Below, one piece after another: positions 34,940 to 43,309 of a stretch of DNA of 64,000 nucleotides; positions within the stretch are counted from its first letter, which is position 1; each line of letters opens with the position of its first letter. The notes below the pieces were generated by a model that was given only the letters and a program-made list of their open reading frames with translations, was not told the DNA's origin and ran no database searches. This stretch comes from Paraliobacillus ryukyuensis (GTDB lineage: Bacteria > Bacillota > Bacilli > Bacillales > Amphibacillaceae). The stretch covers positions 124,001-188,000 of the forward strand of contig NZ_QNRI01000002.1 of assembly GCF_003315295.1 (NCBI RefSeq), written 5' to 3'. A program made the position numbers and the translations under genes.

Positions 34940-37009
34940 ATGCAGCTTGATGATCGTAGCAATAAATTTATTAATGAATTAATGAGTGATCCTAATATCC
35001 GAACAAAAGATTTAGAAAAGAAATATGCCATTACTCGTAGGCAAATCAATTACAGCTTTGAAAAAATCAATGATTGGTTGAGCACGAAAAATTTACCAGC
35101 TATTGAAAGAACAAGGCAAGGATTATTTATTGTAGATCCGATCATCTTTAATACACTATCTGACAAAATGGCGGATGAAATAGTTGTCTCAAAAGTATTA
35201 ACAGAGGAAGAGCGCTCCTATTTAATTATTCTAATGATCCTTAGCCAATCAGAAGAACTGTCAATTATTCATTTTACTAGTGCATTGTATGTAAGTAAAA
35301 ATACCATTCTGAATGATTTGAAGAAGGTGCAATCGTTTATTGAACGTTATAGCTTACTTATTCGTTATTCAAGAAAAGAAGGTTACCTTATTGAGGGAGA
35401 AGAGTTCGATATTCGTAGATTATTGGTCAATATAACTTCTGAAGTCATTGAAATGAACAATGGTAAAGACTTGATAGAAGATATAGCACAGATTAAACGT
35501 GAAAAAGCAGAAGAATTTTCTAAACGGATTGAACGAGCAGAAAACCATATAGGGTTGAAATTCACGGATGAAAAAATCGAAGCGATGCCTTACATTCTTC
35601 TGTTAATAATTAGACGTATCTATCTTGGTAAAAAAGTAAATTATTCCTCTATTAATTATCAGGAACTTTCAGATACAAAAGAAGCAAAAGCAACGGAAGA
35701 AATCTTATTTGATATTGCAAATATACCAACAGAAGAAAAATTATTTATTACGCTACACTTACTTACTTCTAGCGTGTATTGGTCTGAGCCATCAATGGAA
35801 GATAGAATCCCGGATTTAATGTCTGCATTAGAAGAGACCATTTCCTTGTTTGAACGGAATGCTTGTATTGTTATCCAAGACAAACCGCAACTATTGAACA
35901 AACTACTATTACATGCTAAACCAGCTTACTACAGAGTGAAGTACAACTTGACCGCTATAGGTGAAATGAATGATCTAATAAGTGAAGAATTTAGAGAATT
36001 ACATCACCTAGTAAAAAAATCTCTGCAACCGCTTACTAATTTGCTTGGTATGGAGATTCCAGATAATGAAACTATTTATTTAACGATGTTAATCGGGGGT
36101 TGGCTTACCAAACAGGGAGAAAAACTCCAAACCAAAATTAAAGCTATTGTTGTATGTCCAAAAGGTGTTTCAGTATCTAGATTGATGTATAGCGAACTGA
36201 AAGAGTTGTTTCCAGAGTTTATCTTTTTAGATTCTTTATCTGTGCGAGAATTTAAAAATTATACATTGGAGTATGATGTGGTGTTTAGTCCGGTGTTCTT
36301 AAATACGGATAAAAAATTATATATTGCAAACTCATTCCTTGATAAAGATGAGAAATACCGGCTACGAAAACAAGTGATGAATGAATACGCTGGTTTTAGC
36401 ACACGCACTTTTTGTATGAAAGATATGAAAGAAATTATCGAAAAACATACAACTATTCATAATGAGAAAATGCTTACAAGAGATTTATATAAGTATATTC
36501 ACAATGTTAATGATGTAGTAATTGAGCTGCCAGAAACGATGCCAAGTTATTCTTTACTCGAATTATTAGAAGAAACGAAAATCACATTGAAAAATGAAGT
36601 ATCTAACTGGGAAGAAGCGATCAAGATAGCGGCGAATCCACTTTTAGCAGAAGAGAAAATTACTCCTCAGTACATTGAAGCAATGCTAATCCATTGTAAA
36701 AACGATCCATATATCATTATTGGTAAAGGCTTGGCCATCCCGCATGCAAGTTCAGAGGATGGGGTCAATGAAGTATCAATGAGTTTACTACGGATCAAAA
36801 GAGGCGTTCCATTCGATAATGAACATCTGGTGAAAATAATTGTCGTTATTGCAGCCGTAGATAAGCAACAACATTTAAAAGCGTTAATGCAGTTAATGGA
36901 TCTCTCTAATAATGCGAGTGATATGCAAAAGATTATACAAGCAGAGGATACCTCAGCGATTCAAAAAATAATTGAAAAATATTCAAATGCAGAAAAGGAA
37001 GAGAAGTAA
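34940..37009 (+). CDS. PRD-containing BglG/MtlR-type PTS regulator
   Basis: A 689-residue modular regulator: an N-terminal HTH (TKDLEKKYAITRRQINYSFE), a second HTH around residues 105-150, two PRD domains (about 180-400), an EIIB-like domain with Cys in IVVCPKGVSVSRLMYSEL, and a C-terminal EIIA domain with His in GKGLAIPHASSE. It lies directly ahead of Gat-type PTS genes (17 nt gap) and should activate them when unphosphorylated by its cognate EIIB and phosphorylated by HPr. GAGAGGTGATC precedes the ATG. Confidence 0.9.
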   Translation: MQLDDRSNKFINELMSDPNIRTKDLEKKYAITRRQINYSFEKINDWLSTKNLPAIERTRQGLFIVDPIIFNTLSDKMADEIVVSKVLTEEERSYLIILMILSQSEELSIIHFTSALYVSKNTILNDLKKVQSFIERYSLLIRYSRKEGYLIEGEEFDIRRLLVNITSEVIEMNNGKDLIEDIAQIKREKAEEFSKRIERAENHIGLKFTDEKIEAMPYILLLIIRRIYLGKKVNYSSINYQELSDTKEAKATEEILFDIANIPTEEKLFITLHLLTSSVYWSEPSMEDRIPDLMSALEETISLFERNACIVIQDKPQLLNKLLLHAKPAYYRVKYNLTAIGEMNDLISEEFRELHHLVKKSLQPLTNLLGMEIPDNETIYLTMLIGGWLTKQGEKLQTKIKAIVVCPKGVSVSRLMYSELKELFPEFIFLDSLSVREFKNYTLEYDVVFSPVFLNTDKKLYIANSFLDKDEKYRLRKQVMNEYAGFSTRTFCMKDMKEIIEKHTTIHNEKMLTRDLYKYIHNVNDVVIELPETMPSYSLLELLEETKITLKNEVSNWEEAIKIAANPLLAEEKITPQYIEAMLIHCKNDPYIIIGKGLAIPHASSEDGVNEVSMSLLRIKRGVPFDNEHLVKIIVVIAAVDKQQHLKALMQLMDLSNNASDMQKIIQAEDTSAIQKIIEKYSNAEKEEK

Positions 37010-37026
37010 ATAATGGAGGAATTGAC

Positions 37027-37506
37027 ATGAGCTCTTTACAATTTGATGAATCTTTAATTCTAAAAGATATGGAAGTAAGTTCAAAAGAAGAGGCTATTAG
37101 CTTAATGGCAGATAGGCTAGCGGAAAAAGGCTTTGTTAAATCAAGCTATAAGCAAGCCGTACTTGAACGAGAAGAGGAATTTTCTACGGGTTTACCAACT
37201 CACGGTTGCTCCGTAGCTATTCCACATACAGATAGCAAACATGTAAATCAAAAAGCGATCAGCTTAGCGATTTTAAAACATCCAGTTATATTCGGTGTTA
37301 TGGGAGAATGTACGACAACACCAGTCAAGTTAATATTTATGTTAGCAATGGATGAAGAACATTCTCAACTAACCCTTTTACAAAGGTTAATGCAGATTTT
37401 TCAAAATGCGGAAATGTTGCATTATTTCTGCAAAGAAACTGATAAATCAAAAATAAAAGAGAAAGTATTAACCCAATTAGAATTCTCTTTGAAAGGGGGT
37501 GAGTAG
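37027..37506 (+). CDS. PTS EIIA, fructose/galactitol type
   Basis: A 159-residue EIIA_2 domain protein with phospho-His in LPTHGCSVAIPHTDSKH (His near residue 75). It accepts phosphate from HPr for the following EIIB. GGAGG precedes the ATG. It ends just before, and nearly touches, the EIIB gene. Same operon as the PRD regulator. Confidence 0.92.
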   Translation: MSSLQFDESLILKDMEVSSKEEAISLMADRLAEKGFVKSSYKQAVLEREEEFSTGLPTHGCSVAIPHTDSKHVNQKAISLAILKHPVIFGVMGECTTTPVKLIFMLAMDEEHSQLTLLQRLMQIFQNAEMLHYFCKETDKSKIKEKVLTQLEFSLKGGE

Positions 37507-37507
37507 C

Positions 37508-37795
37508 ATGAACAAAAAGAAACAGGTATTGGTAGCTTGTGGCGCTGGAATTGCAACTTCTACGGTTGTTAATAATGCAATCGAAGAGATGGCAAAAGAG
37601 AACAATATTTCACTAGATATTAAGCAGATCAAAATTGCAGAAGTCGGGAGTTATGTAGATACTGCAGATCTTTTAGTAACTACAGCAATGACGCAAAAAG
37701 AATATCCATTTACAGTAATTAATGCCAGAGCATTTCTAACGGGGATTGGTGTCGATGATACAAAGAAACAAATTTTAAATGAGCTAGTAAAATAA
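37508..37795 (+). CDS. PTS EIIB, galactitol type
   Basis: A 95-residue GatB-like EIIB with its phospho-Cys in VLVACGAGIATSTVV. ATG 37508 is preferred because AAAGGGGGTG lies upstream at the correct distance; an in-frame GTG at 37499 overlaps that site. Gat-family EIIBs serve galactitol and pentitols; the downstream enzymes argue for a pentitol here. Confidence 0.92.
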   Translation: MNKKKQVLVACGAGIATSTVVNNAIEEMAKENNISLDIKQIKIAEVGSYVDTADLLVTTAMTQKEYPFTVINARAFLTGIGVDDTKKQILNELVK

Positions 37796-37865
37796 TAAAC
37801 CGTAATTCTAATTCATTTGAATGCATGTATAGGATACAGACTGACTTAAAAGGGGAGAGATGAGA

Positions 37866-39125
37866 ATGCAGAGTTTTGTAGATATGGTACAAAGTTTTTT
37901 AGACTTGGGTGCAACGGTTATTCTACCTGTAGCAATCTTTATTATCGGATTAATATTCGGGCAAAAACCGAGTAAGGCATTTAGGTCTGGCTTAACGATC
38001 GGTGTCGCATTTGTAGGTATCTTTCTAGTTGTTGACTTACTTGTAAATAATCTTGGACCAGCTGCTCAAGGAATGGTTGATAGACTTGGTGTCAGCTTAA
38101 ATGTGATTGATGTAGGTTGGCCAGCGACTTCGACAATTGCTTGGGCATCGATTGTTGCTGCATTTATTATCCCGCTCGGATTAGTTGTAAATGTTGTTAT
38201 GTTACTTACAAAAACAACAAAATGTATGAATGTGGATATTTGGAATTATTGGCATTATACATTTATGGCTGCAATGATTTATGCAGTATCTGGCAGTATT
38301 ATTCAAGGATTAGTCGGGGCTGTGATTTTCCAAATCATTTGTTTGAAAGTAGCAGACTGGACAGCGCCAATGGTACAGGATTTCTATGATATGCCGGGTG
38401 TTTCTGTGGCGACAGGAAGCACGATCTCTTATGCTCCAGGTATTTGGTTAGTTCAATTGCTTCAAAAAATTCCTGGAATCAGAAAATTAAATGCGGATCC
38501 AGATTCTATACAGAAGCGATTTGGTATTTTTGGTGAATCTATCTTCATTGGTTTAGCACTCGGTTCCATTATTGGTATATTAGCTGGCTTTGGAGTGGGT
38601 GAAGTCATTGAAATAGGAATGGCGATGGCTGCAGTTATGGTACTGATGCCACGCATGGTTAAGATATTAATGGAAGGATTAATGCCTGTTTCAGAATCAG
38701 CTAGGGAATGGTTGAATAAGCGTTTTGGTCAAAGCGAAATTACAATAGGACTTGATGCAGCAGTGTTATTAGGTCATCCTTCTGTTATTTCAACAGCCTT
38801 AATTCTAGTTCCAATTACTGTTGTGTTAGCAGTTATTCTTCCTGGAAACGCGCTTTTGCCGTTTGGAGATTTAGCAACCATCCCATTTGTTGTTGCATTC
38901 ATCGTCGGGGCTGCTCGTGGTAATATCGTGCATTCTGTCATTGTAGGAACCATATTGATTGCTGTTTCTTTGTATATTGCAACCGATGTAGCCCCTTTAT
39001 TTACTGACATGGCACAAAATGCAAACTTTGAAATGCCTGAAGGTTCTGCACAAATCTCAAGTATTGATCAAGGTGGAAACATTGTAAACTATCTAATATT
39101 CAAAATTTTCGATCTGTTTAATTGA
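37866..39125 (+). CDS. PTS EIIC, galactitol type
   Basis: A 420-residue GatC-type membrane permease with about ten helices; starts with MVQSFLDLGATVILPVAIF and has the NVDIWNYWHYTFMAAMIY block typical of the Gat family. It carries the polyol across the membrane. ATG 37866 is 8 nt from AGGGGAG; ATG 37860 is too close to it. A 70-nt gap separates it from EIIB. Confidence 0.92.
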   Translation: MQSFVDMVQSFLDLGATVILPVAIFIIGLIFGQKPSKAFRSGLTIGVAFVGIFLVVDLLVNNLGPAAQGMVDRLGVSLNVIDVGWPATSTIAWASIVAAFIIPLGLVVNVVMLLTKTTKCMNVDIWNYWHYTFMAAMIYAVSGSIIQGLVGAVIFQIICLKVADWTAPMVQDFYDMPGVSVATGSTISYAPGIWLVQLLQKIPGIRKLNADPDSIQKRFGIFGESIFIGLALGSIIGILAGFGVGEVIEIGMAMAAVMVLMPRMVKILMEGLMPVSESAREWLNKRFGQSEITIGLDAAVLLGHPSVISTALILVPITVVLAVILPGNALLPFGDLATIPFVVAFIVGAARGNIVHSVIVGTILIAVSLYIATDVAPLFTDMAQNANFEMPEGSAQISSIDQGGNIVNYLIFKIFDLFN

Positions 39126-39266
39126 TATAGATAAGGCTAAGTAGCTAAAACGTTTAAAATACCAATTTATTCACTCAATAAAATGAGAGACGATCATAGA
39201 ATTTCTTGTTCCATCTCAGTGGAGTGCATGTATAAAAGATCAATCATGTCAGGGGGACAAAATATT

Positions 39267-40298
39267 ATGAAAGCGTTAGTAAAAACTAAACCAGGATTTG
39301 GTAATTTAGAAATACAAGAAGTAGAAGAGCCGAGTGTTGGAGCCGATCAGGTAAAGATAGAAGTTAAATATGCTGGGGTCTGCGGGTCTGATATTCATAC
39401 GTATGAAGGTAATTATAAAGTGAAAACACCAGTCACATTGGGGCATGAGTTTGCAGGGGAAGTTGTGCAGGTTGGTGATAATGTTACTTCTATTAAAGTA
39501 GGAGATCGTGTAACTTCAGAAACAACTTTTTATATCTGTGGTGAATGTGAATATTGTAAAACAGAAGATTATAACCTTTGTGATCATAGAGCAGGCATTG
39601 GTACACAGCAAAACGGGGGGTTTACTAAATATTTAATAGCTAATAAAGAGAGCGTGCATCTTCTACCGGTAAATGTCGATTATCAATCTGCTGCTTTAAC
39701 AGAGCCACTTGCATGTACGTATCATGCGGCTGCTAAAGCACAAATACAAAAGGGAGACGTGGTAGTTGTACTCGGTCCCGGACCAATAGGTTTACTGCAG
39801 GCGCAGGTAGCCAAAACGTTTGGTGCGAAAGTAATTATTACTGGTTTGGATCATGACAAAATACGCTTGGATAAAGCTGAAGAAATTGGCATTGATTATG
39901 CAATTAATATCCAACAACAAGATGTGCGGGCATTAGTAGATGAGTTGACGAATGGTTATGGGGCACATGTAGTGTTCGAATGTTCTGGTGCAGTTCCGGC
40001 AGTACGAATGGGCTTAGATTTTCTGCGGAAAAAAGGCCAATATGTTCAGGTCGGTATTTTTCCAACACAAGAAATTCCATTTGATATGGCAAAGGTAATT
40101 CAAAAAGAAATTCATGTGATAGGGAGTAGAAGTCAAAAACGTAGTGACTGGGAACCTTCTCTAGCTCTTATGGGTCAAGAACTTGTAGATGTAAAAGCGT
40201 TAATTACAAAAAATTATGACATTACTGAATGGGCGCGTTTATACAAAGCGATTAAAGACGGAGAAGAAATTAAAGTAACCTTAACCACAAAAGAATAG
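39267..40298 (+). CDS. zinc-dependent polyol(-phosphate) dehydrogenase, first copy
   Basis: A 343-residue medium-chain zinc dehydrogenase: catalytic zinc site in GVCGSDIHTYEG and GHEFAGEV, structural zinc cysteines in CGECEYCKTEDYNLC, NAD-binding VLGPGPIGLLQAQV. It is likely to oxidise the polyol phosphate made by the PTS to a ketose phosphate. ATG 39267 follows AGGGGG; an upstream ATG at 39183 in the same frame has no ribosome binding site. Close in type to sorbitol, galactitol-1-P and arabitol-P dehydrogenases; the exact substrate is open. Confidence 0.88.
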   Translation: MKALVKTKPGFGNLEIQEVEEPSVGADQVKIEVKYAGVCGSDIHTYEGNYKVKTPVTLGHEFAGEVVQVGDNVTSIKVGDRVTSETTFYICGECEYCKTEDYNLCDHRAGIGTQQNGGFTKYLIANKESVHLLPVNVDYQSAALTEPLACTYHAAAKAQIQKGDVVVVLGPGPIGLLQAQVAKTFGAKVIITGLDHDKIRLDKAEEIGIDYAINIQQQDVRALVDELTNGYGAHVVFECSGAVPAVRMGLDFLRKKGQYVQVGIFPTQEIPFDMAKVIQKEIHVIGSRSQKRSDWEPSLALMGQELVDVKALITKNYDITEWARLYKAIKDGEEIKVTLTTKE

Positions 40299-40317
40299 GA
40301 AAGGGAGATTAGTATTT

Positions 40318-40778
40318 ATGGATCTGCAAAAGATTACAGATATGATTGATTATACGCTCCTAAATCCAATTACAACAAAAGAAGATAGTGAGAAATTTTG
40401 CAAAGAAACCATTACGTATGGTTTTAAAACAGTATTTGTTAACCCGTACTATATCTCCTATGTATAGGAACGATTAAAAGAATACCATATAAAAGTTGAT
40501 GTGCCAATTGGTTTTTCGTTAGGAGGTGCACTTACCAAGATTAAAGTAGAAGAGATTAAAGCTGCAATTCAAGATGGAGCAATGGAAATTGACATGTTAA
40601 TGAATCTAGGTGCATTGACATCCAAGGATTTGGGTGTCGTTAAGTATGATATAGCTGAGGTGGTGAAATTCAAACATTAGCTGACGCAGAGAAAATCATA
40701 GCAGCAGGAGCGAATCGAATTGGAACAAGGGAAGCCATTGCAATTGTGACGGGAAAACGTGCCGATATTACTTATTAA
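40318..40778 (+). pseudogene. deoC-like aldolase, broken (stop, deletion, frameshift)
   Basis: From ATG 40318 (after AAAGGGAG) the frame reads MDLQKITDMIDYTLLNPITT and further DeoC-like sequence, but a TAG at 40465-40467 (codon 50) stops it. The frame continues as VPIGFSLGGALTKIKVEEIK up to DIAEV, then changes frame and resumes as GGEIQTLADAEKIIAAGANR up to a stop at 40776-40778. The roughly 65-70 codons that hold the catalytic Lys (KTSTGF) and the KASGG loop are missing. A functional aldolase cannot be made. Its position between two intact operon genes suggests it once belonged to the pathway. Confidence 0.9.
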
Positions 40779-40796
40779 TGAAGGAGTTGAAGAAAT

Positions 40797-41240
40797 GTGA
40801 AAATATATATTGGTTGTGACCATGGTGGCTTGCATTTGAAAGAACAAATTATTTCGGCTCTATCTGATGTACAGGTGGATATTGAAGATCTAGGGGTACA
40901 TGAAGCAATTTCAACAGATTATGGTCCTATCGCAAAGCACGTAGCAGAACTTGTTGTTACCAATGAAGAGGCATTTGGAATACTAATCTGCGGTACAGGA
41001 ATTGGAATGTCAATCATGGCTAATAAAGTGAAGGGTGCAAGAGCCGCTGTTGTTCATGACACATTTTCTGCAAAAGCAACTCGTGCACATAATGATGCCA
41101 ACATTTTATGTATGGGAGAAAGAGTCATTGGCCCAGGTCTAGCTACAGATATTGTGAAAGTGTGGCTTGCTACGCAATTTGAAGGCGGTAGACATAAACG
41201 TAGGATTGATTACATCTGTAATTTTGAAAGAGAAGAGTAA
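40797..41240 (+). CDS. rpiB: ribose-5-phosphate isomerase B
   Basis: A 147-residue RpiB/LacAB-family isomerase with IYIGCDHGGLHLKEQI at the start, Cys65 in ILICGTGIGMSIMANK, and the substrate-binding RAHNDANILCMGERVIG. It interconverts ribose-5-P and ribulose-5-P; close relatives act on allose or galactose phosphates. GTG 40797 is the start, 10 nt after AAGGAG. Operon context with rpe and transketolase supports pentose-phosphate use. Confidence 0.92.
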   Translation: MKIYIGCDHGGLHLKEQIISALSDVQVDIEDLGVHEAISTDYGPIAKHVAELVVTNEEAFGILICGTGIGMSIMANKVKGARAAVVHDTFSAKATRAHNDANILCMGERVIGPGLATDIVKVWLATQFEGGRHKRRIDYICNFEREE

Positions 41241-41297
41241 AAGGATACAAAATAGCTTATATCGACTTCTAACGTATTTAAAAAGGGGGCGAAAATA

Positions 41298-41462
41298 TTG
41301 ATTGAAGCATTTTTAGATTATGCACTCGGGCCACATGGTAGAGCAATAAGTGCTTTTTATATGGAAAATCAAATGATTCTAAATATCATTGTTGTTGGAT
41401 GTGGTATCGGGACAATTTTTTATAAAAATAAGAAAAACAAAGTAATCACACAGAAATCTTGA
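41298..41462 (+). CDS. 54-residue single-span membrane protein, unrecognised
   Basis: TTG 41298 lies 8 nt after a GGGGG run in AAAGGGGGCG, and the frame gives MIEAFLDYALGPHGRAISAF, a hydrophobic stretch (MILNIIVVGCGIGTIFY) and a basic Lys/Asn-rich tail. One transmembrane helix with a short extracellular or cytoplasmic N-part is predicted. It lies between rpiB and rpe in the PTS operon (57 and 25 nt gaps) so co-expression is likely. No known domain. A modulator or stabiliser of the PTS permease is one possibility, but nothing in the sequence proves it. Confidence 0.65.
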   Translation: MIEAFLDYALGPHGRAISAFYMENQMILNIIVVGCGIGTIFYKNKKNKVITQKS

Positions 41463-41487
41463 TTATATGTGATTGGAGGGAGAACGA

Positions 41488-42150
41488 ATGATTCAATTAG
41501 CACCTTCTATATTAGCATCTGATTTCTCGCAATTAGGAAGTGTCGTGAAACAAACTGCTGAAGGACATGCAGATATGATTCATATTGATGTGATGGATGG
41601 TCAGTTTGTACCGAATATCACATGGGGCCCAGATATCATTAAAGCGATTAGACCTTTTGCTTCTATTCCTTTCGACGTACATTTAATGGTAGATAGTCCT
41701 GAAAGATATATAGATAATTTTATCGAGGCTGGTGCGGATATCATTACGGTACATATCGAAGCGTGTACCCATCTTCACCGTACCATTCAACACATAAAAT
41801 CGGCTGATGTAAAAGCGGGCGTAGTGTTGAATCCAGCCACACCAGTAGAGGCATTGACCTCGATTCTACCAGAATTAGACATGGTACTACTAATGAGTGT
41901 TAATCCTGGTTTTGGAGGTCAAATATTTATTCCTAGTACAATAGAAAAATTAAAACGATTACGAAATATGGTTCAACAATTAGGTGAATCAGTAGATATA
42001 GAAGTAGATGGTGGTGTTAATAAAAATAATGTTGCAGATATTGTAGCTGCTGGGGCTAACGTAATTGTCGCTGGATCGGCAATCTATCAAACAGATAATA
42101 TAGCAGAAAGTGTTCGTACTTTTCGAGCTTTTATGAAAGAAACAATATAG
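41488..42150 (+). CDS. rpe: ribulose-phosphate 3-epimerase
   Basis: A 220-residue TIM-barrel epimerase: APSILASDFSQL, IDVMDGQFVPN, FDVHLMVDSPERYI, VNPGFGGQ and EVDGGVN are all conserved, with the metal-binding His and Asp residues. It interconverts ribulose-5-P and xylulose-5-P. ATG 41488 follows GGAGGGAG; the TTG at 41473 overlaps it. Operon copy, probably in addition to a housekeeping Rpe elsewhere. Confidence 0.95.
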   Translation: MIQLAPSILASDFSQLGSVVKQTAEGHADMIHIDVMDGQFVPNITWGPDIIKAIRPFASIPFDVHLMVDSPERYIDNFIEAGADIITVHIEACTHLHRTIQHIKSADVKAGVVLNPATPVEALTSILPELDMVLLMSVNPGFGGQIFIPSTIEKLKRLRNMVQQLGESVDIEVDGGVNKNNVADIVAAGANVIVAGSAIYQTDNIAESVRTFRAFMKETI

Positions 42151-42172
42151 ATGACTTAGGGGGACAATTAAA

Positions 42173-43237
42173 TTGAATTCGTTAAAATTTTATGGAAAAA
42201 GAGATATACGTTATGAAAGCTCCCCAAAACCGACGATTCAAGAGAAAGACGATGTGATTGTAAAAGTAAAAGCCGCAGGCATATGCGGCTCAGATATTTC
42301 AAGATATCTGAAATTAGGACCTTATGTAAAAGGAATGGTATATGGCCATGAATTTACAGGTGAGATAGTAGAACTAGGTAGCGATGTTAATGCATTTAAA
42401 ATAGGGGATCGTGTGGCTGGGTGTCCGGCTTTGTATTGCGGTACTTGTAATAGTTGTAAAAAAAGTGAATTTGCTAGATGTGAGAACCTTAGCGTGATTG
42501 GGTCAACGTACCCTGGAGCGTATGCAGAATATGTGAAACTACCAGCCGAGAACTTTATTAAATTACCAAATGAAGTAGATGATGATACTGCTGCGCTCAT
42601 AGAGCCATCTGCCGTAGTTGTTCATGCTCTGTATAAAACATCACTACAACCAGGAGCAGATGTAGCTGTGATGGGATCTGGAAATATCGGTTTATTAGCT
42701 ATCCAATGGGCGAAAATATTTGGAGCCAGGAAAGTTTTTGCAATTGATATTGATGATAAAAAATTAGAAATTGCAAAATCAATAGGAGCTGATGAAGTGA
42801 TTAATCCTAAAAAAGGGTCAACACATGAACAATTACTTCAACTCACAGCGAATCAAGGAGTAGATGTAGCAATTGAATCTGCTGGTTCACCAGCTACTTC
42901 TGCTGAAGTGTTTTCTCTTTGTAAAAAAGGTGGTTCAGTCGTATTTTTAGGTATTCCTTATGGTGATGTAAAAATCAATCGATTTTATTTTGAAAAAATT
43001 GTTCGAAATGAGTTAAAGGTTTATGGTTCATGGAATGCCATATCAGCCCCGTTTCCAGGAAAAGAGTGGCAAACAACGATTCAATTTATGGCTTCAAAAC
43101 AGATTGATGTGAAGCCACTTATTACCCATCGATTACCTTTGCAAGCGGGGGCAGAAATTTTTGAACAAATTGCAAAAAAAGAAGGTTTTATAGGAAAAGT
43201 TATTCTTTATCCAGAAAAGGATGGAAATATCACATAA
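42173..43237 (+). CDS. zinc-dependent polyol(-phosphate) dehydrogenase, second copy
   Basis: A 354-residue zinc dehydrogenase with catalytic site AAGICGSDISRYLK and YGHEFTGEIVE, structural zinc cysteines (CPALYCGTCNSCKKSEFARC), and nucleotide site VMGSGNIGLLAIQW. It resembles galactitol-1-phosphate 5-dehydrogenase (GatD). TTG 42173 is the start, 9 nt after AGGGGG. It differs clearly from the 39267 copy, so the pair probably handles different polyol phosphates or stereocentres rather than being a recent duplication. Confidence 0.9.
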   Translation: MNSLKFYGKRDIRYESSPKPTIQEKDDVIVKVKAAGICGSDISRYLKLGPYVKGMVYGHEFTGEIVELGSDVNAFKIGDRVAGCPALYCGTCNSCKKSEFARCENLSVIGSTYPGAYAEYVKLPAENFIKLPNEVDDDTAALIEPSAVVVHALYKTSLQPGADVAVMGSGNIGLLAIQWAKIFGARKVFAIDIDDKKLEIAKSIGADEVINPKKGSTHEQLLQLTANQGVDVAIESAGSPATSAEVFSLCKKGGSVVFLGIPYGDVKINRFYFEKIVRNELKVYGSWNAISAPFPGKEWQTTIQFMASKQIDVKPLITHRLPLQAGAEIFEQIAKKEGFIGKVILYPEKDGNIT

Positions 43238-43309
43238 GATAGATTTCGCACGTAGGTATCAATCGATTTATTCTTTTAAAGTTGAATTTATGATAGGGAG
43301 ATGTGCAAA

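Noticed and set aside
39183-39266. N-terminal extension of the first zinc dehydrogenase from ATG 39183
   Set aside because: Family members start at MKALV; AGGGGG precedes the ATG at 39267 and none precedes 39183.
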